This document shows positions 42,588 to 44,165 of a stretch of 44,165 bases of DNA, piece by piece. Numbering within the stretch: the stretch's first letter is position 1; the number at the start of each line of letters is the position of its first letter. Origin of the DNA: Devosia sp. (GTDB lineage: Bacteria > Pseudomonadota > Alphaproteobacteria > Rhizobiales > Devosiaceae); contig NZ_JAQGJV010000030.1 in the NCBI RefSeq assembly GCF_028290435.1, positions 1 to 44,165 on the forward strand, in the 5' to 3' direction. Below the pieces are notes generated by a model. The model was given only the letters and a program-made list of their open reading frames with translations. It had not been told where the DNA came from and searched no databases. Position numbers and translations under genes: made by a program.

Positions 42588-43712
42588 CTACGGCAGTAGC
42601 CCCAGATAGGTCATCAACTCTCGCGCCGCCGCCTCCCCGGCGCGATTGGCGCCGATGGTGGAGGCAGAGGGTCCGTAGCCGACCAGATGCAGGCGCGGAT
42701 CGTTGACCACCTGCGTGGCCAGCCGGCCGGTCATCTTGATGCCGCCGCCGGGCTCGCGCAAAGCCAGCGGCGCCAGATGATCGAGCGCGCTACGGAAGCC
42801 GGTGCACCACAGGATGGTGGCGAAATCCTGCGTGGCGCCATCGGCCCATTTCACCCCGGTTTCGGTGATTTCGCTGAACATCGGCAGCCGCTTGAGCACG
42901 CCGCGCGCGCGCATCGCCGCGATGGCGGGCGTCAGCCGCAGGCCGGTGACCGAGACCACCGAATGGGGCGGTGCGCCCCGGCGCACCCGTTCCTCGACCA
43001 GCGCCACGGCGGCACGGCCGTCCTCGGGGCTGAACTCGCCCTCGCGGAATACCGGCTCCCGGCGCGTCACCCAGGTGGTGGTGGCCACGCGCGAAATCTC
43101 GTCGAGCAGTTGGATGGCCGAAATGCCGCCACCAACGATCAAGACGCGCTGGCCGGCGAAATCGGCGGCCTGCCGATAATCGCGGGTGTGGAGCTGTCGG
43201 CCCCTGAACGACGCGGCACCGGGATAATCGGGAATGAACGGGGTTTCCCATGTGCCGGTGGCATTGATGATGCCGCGCGCCGAGAAATTGCCGGCGTCGG
43301 TCTCCACCCGGAACCGCTCACCCCGGTTGACCACTGTGCTGACCTTGACCGGGCGGAACACTGGCAGGTGGAAATTCTCCTCATAGGCAGCGAAATAATT
43401 GGGCACCGCGACCGAGGCCTGCACCTGCGCCTCGGTATTGACCGCATCGGCGAACTTCATGCCCGGCAGGTCGTGGATGCGGTTGACGGTGCTCAGCGTC
43501 AGCGACGGCCAGCGGAACTGCCAGGCGCCCCCGGCCTGCGGCGATTGATCCAGCACCACGAAACCGCGCGCCGGCGCCAGGCCCAACCGTTGCAGATGAT
43601 AGGCCGAGGACAGCCCGGCCTGCCCCGCCCCGATCACCACGATATCGACCTTGAGGGCGACGCGCGCGACCTCAAGGCCGCCCGCCGGGGGATTTGCTTG
43701 ATCGGCGCTCAT
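42588..43712 (-). CDS. FAD-dependent NAD(P)H oxidoreductase (flavin monooxygenase-like)
   Basis: A 374-residue protein with two Rossmann motifs, GAGQAG at 28-33 for FAD and GGGISA at 194-199 for NADPH. It also has ATGTWETPFIPDYPG, a variant of the monooxygenase ATG motif, and a QAGGAWQFRWPSL stretch. It resembles YczJ/CzcO-type flavin monooxygenase-like proteins. The substrate is unknown. It starts 18 bases after the denD stop, so the two may be co-transcribed. Its end faces the nitroreductase gene at 11 bases. Confidence 0.85.
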   Translation of the reverse strand: MSADQANPPAGGLEVARVALKVDIVVIGAGQAGLSSAYHLQRLGLAPARGFVVLDQSPQAGGAWQFRWPSLTLSTVNRIHDLPGMKFADAVNTEAQVQASVAVPNYFAAYEENFHLPVFRPVKVSTVVNRGERFRVETDAGNFSARGIINATGTWETPFIPDYPGAASFRGRQLHTRDYRQAADFAGQRVLIVGGGISAIQLLDEISRVATTTWVTRREPVFREGEFSPEDGRAAVALVEERVRRGAPPHSVVSVTGLRLTPAIAAMRARGVLKRLPMFSEITETGVKWADGATQDFATILWCTGFRSALDHLAPLALREPGGGIKMTGRLATQVVNDPRLHLVGYGPSASTIGANRAGEAAARELMTYLGLLP

Positions 43713-43730
43713 GGCAAACCTGTCCCGGAC

Positions 43731-44165
43731 CTAGCCGATCTTGCCGCCCAGTTCCTCATCGATATAGACGGCCAGCAGCGCATCGAGGTCCGCATCGGCC
43801 GTGAAGCCGAGGGCGATGGCGCGCTGCGGGTCGAAATCCTGCGCCCAACCGTCGACGATTTTGACGATGGTGGGATCGGGTTCGCGGCGGATCAGGGCGA
43901 CGGCCTTGGGGCCGGCGGCGCGTTCGAGCGCGGCGATCTCCTCGGCCACGGTAGCGCTAATGCCCGGCATGGAGAGATTACGCTGGGCGCCAAGCTGGGC
44001 CGTGTCCAGCGTTGCGGCATGGAGCAGGAAGCCGACGGCGGCGCGCTGGATGGCAAAACAGTTGCGCACGCTATCGGCTACCGGCAGTACTGCTTCCTGC
44101 CCGTTCAGTGGTTCGCGCAGAATGCCCGAGAAAAAGCCCGAGGCCGCCTTGTTGGGCTTGCCCGG
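43731..44165 (-). CDS. denD: D-erythronate dehydrogenase, C-terminal part
   Basis: The frame is open to the right edge and gives 144 residues including PGKPNKAASGFFSGILREPL, a stretch typical of the C-terminal region of DenD-type epimerase/dehydratase-family enzymes. These oxidise D-erythronate to 2-keto-D-erythronate with NAD+. The N-terminal Rossmann half lies outside the window. An internal GTG at 44069 is not the start. Confidence 0.75.
   Translation of the reverse strand, partial: PGKPNKAASGFFSGILREPLNGQEAVLPVADSVRNCFAIQRAAVGFLLHAATLDTAQLGAQRNLSMPGISATVAEEIAALERAAGPKAVALIRREPDPTIVKIVDGWAQDFDPQRAIALGFTADADLDALLAVYIDEELGGKIG

Overview
The window is GC-rich DNA with strong third-position GC bias, densely packed genes and many ATGA/GTGA stop-start overlaps. 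Its transporter-rich operons use IclR, GntR, LacI and AraC regulators, and a DenD-type gene sits at the right edge. This suggests an alphaproteobacterium of the Hyphomicrobiales, perhaps Devosia-like. That placement is inference from gene content; there is no rRNA or tRNA to confirm it. No CRISPR array, insertion sequence, tRNA or prophage gene was seen.

Left part (171-18228): two parallel sets of genes for oxidative, non-phosphorylating breakdown of L-rhamnose or L-fucose-type 6-deoxy sugars. Cluster 1 (8401 down to 171, all minus strand) encodes an RbsABC-type ABC importer with a single-domain ATPase, an enolase-superfamily dehydratase, an IclR regulator, a mutarotase, a DapA-family aldolase and an aldo/keto reductase (sugar dehydrogenase). 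Cluster 2 is split and divergent. A lactonase, a GntR regulator, the mutarotase RhaM and L-rhamnonate dehydratase run leftwards from 11702. A second aldo/keto reductase, a full ABC importer with a double ATPase and a short-chain dehydrogenase run rightwards from 11855. Operator-like palindromes fitting IclR and GntR/FadR regulators lie in front of the two clusters.

Middle (18330-21111): a free-standing tandem HD-GYP cyclic-di-GMP phosphodiesterase, an unrecognised gene, a dienelactone hydrolase and a nested 96-base inverted repeat. Next (31992 down to 21125) is a nine-gene, tightly spaced minus-strand operon: LacI regulator, two permeases, a lipoprotein-type sugar-binding protein, two ADP-ribosylglycohydrolase-family enzymes (one with a long C-terminal beta-rich extension), a MalK/UgpC-type ATPase, a CaiB-type CoA-transferase and a CitE-type lyase. 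This looks like import, glycoside cleavage and acyl-CoA-lyase breakdown of an unknown ribosyl-like compound. A promoter with an overlapping LacI-type operator precedes lacI. A second perfect operator lies inside the first permease gene, and an unexplained 12-base palindrome occurs three times nearby.

Right part (32222-44165): an orphan exported protein, two small genes, a secreted alpha/beta hydrolase, an AraC regulator and an AbrB-type membrane protein. Then comes a five-gene, translationally coupled plus-strand operon (37500-42576): a GNAT-like protein with a C-terminal hydrophobic helix, a ThiF/E1-like adenylating enzyme with only one cysteine, a multi-pass membrane protein, a second GNAT-like protein and a nitroreductase-like flavoprotein. 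I know of no described product or role for this set. It and the ADP-ribosylglycohydrolase operon are the two best candidates for undescribed biology. The window ends with a flavin monooxygenase-like gene and the C-terminal part of a D-erythronate dehydrogenase gene.
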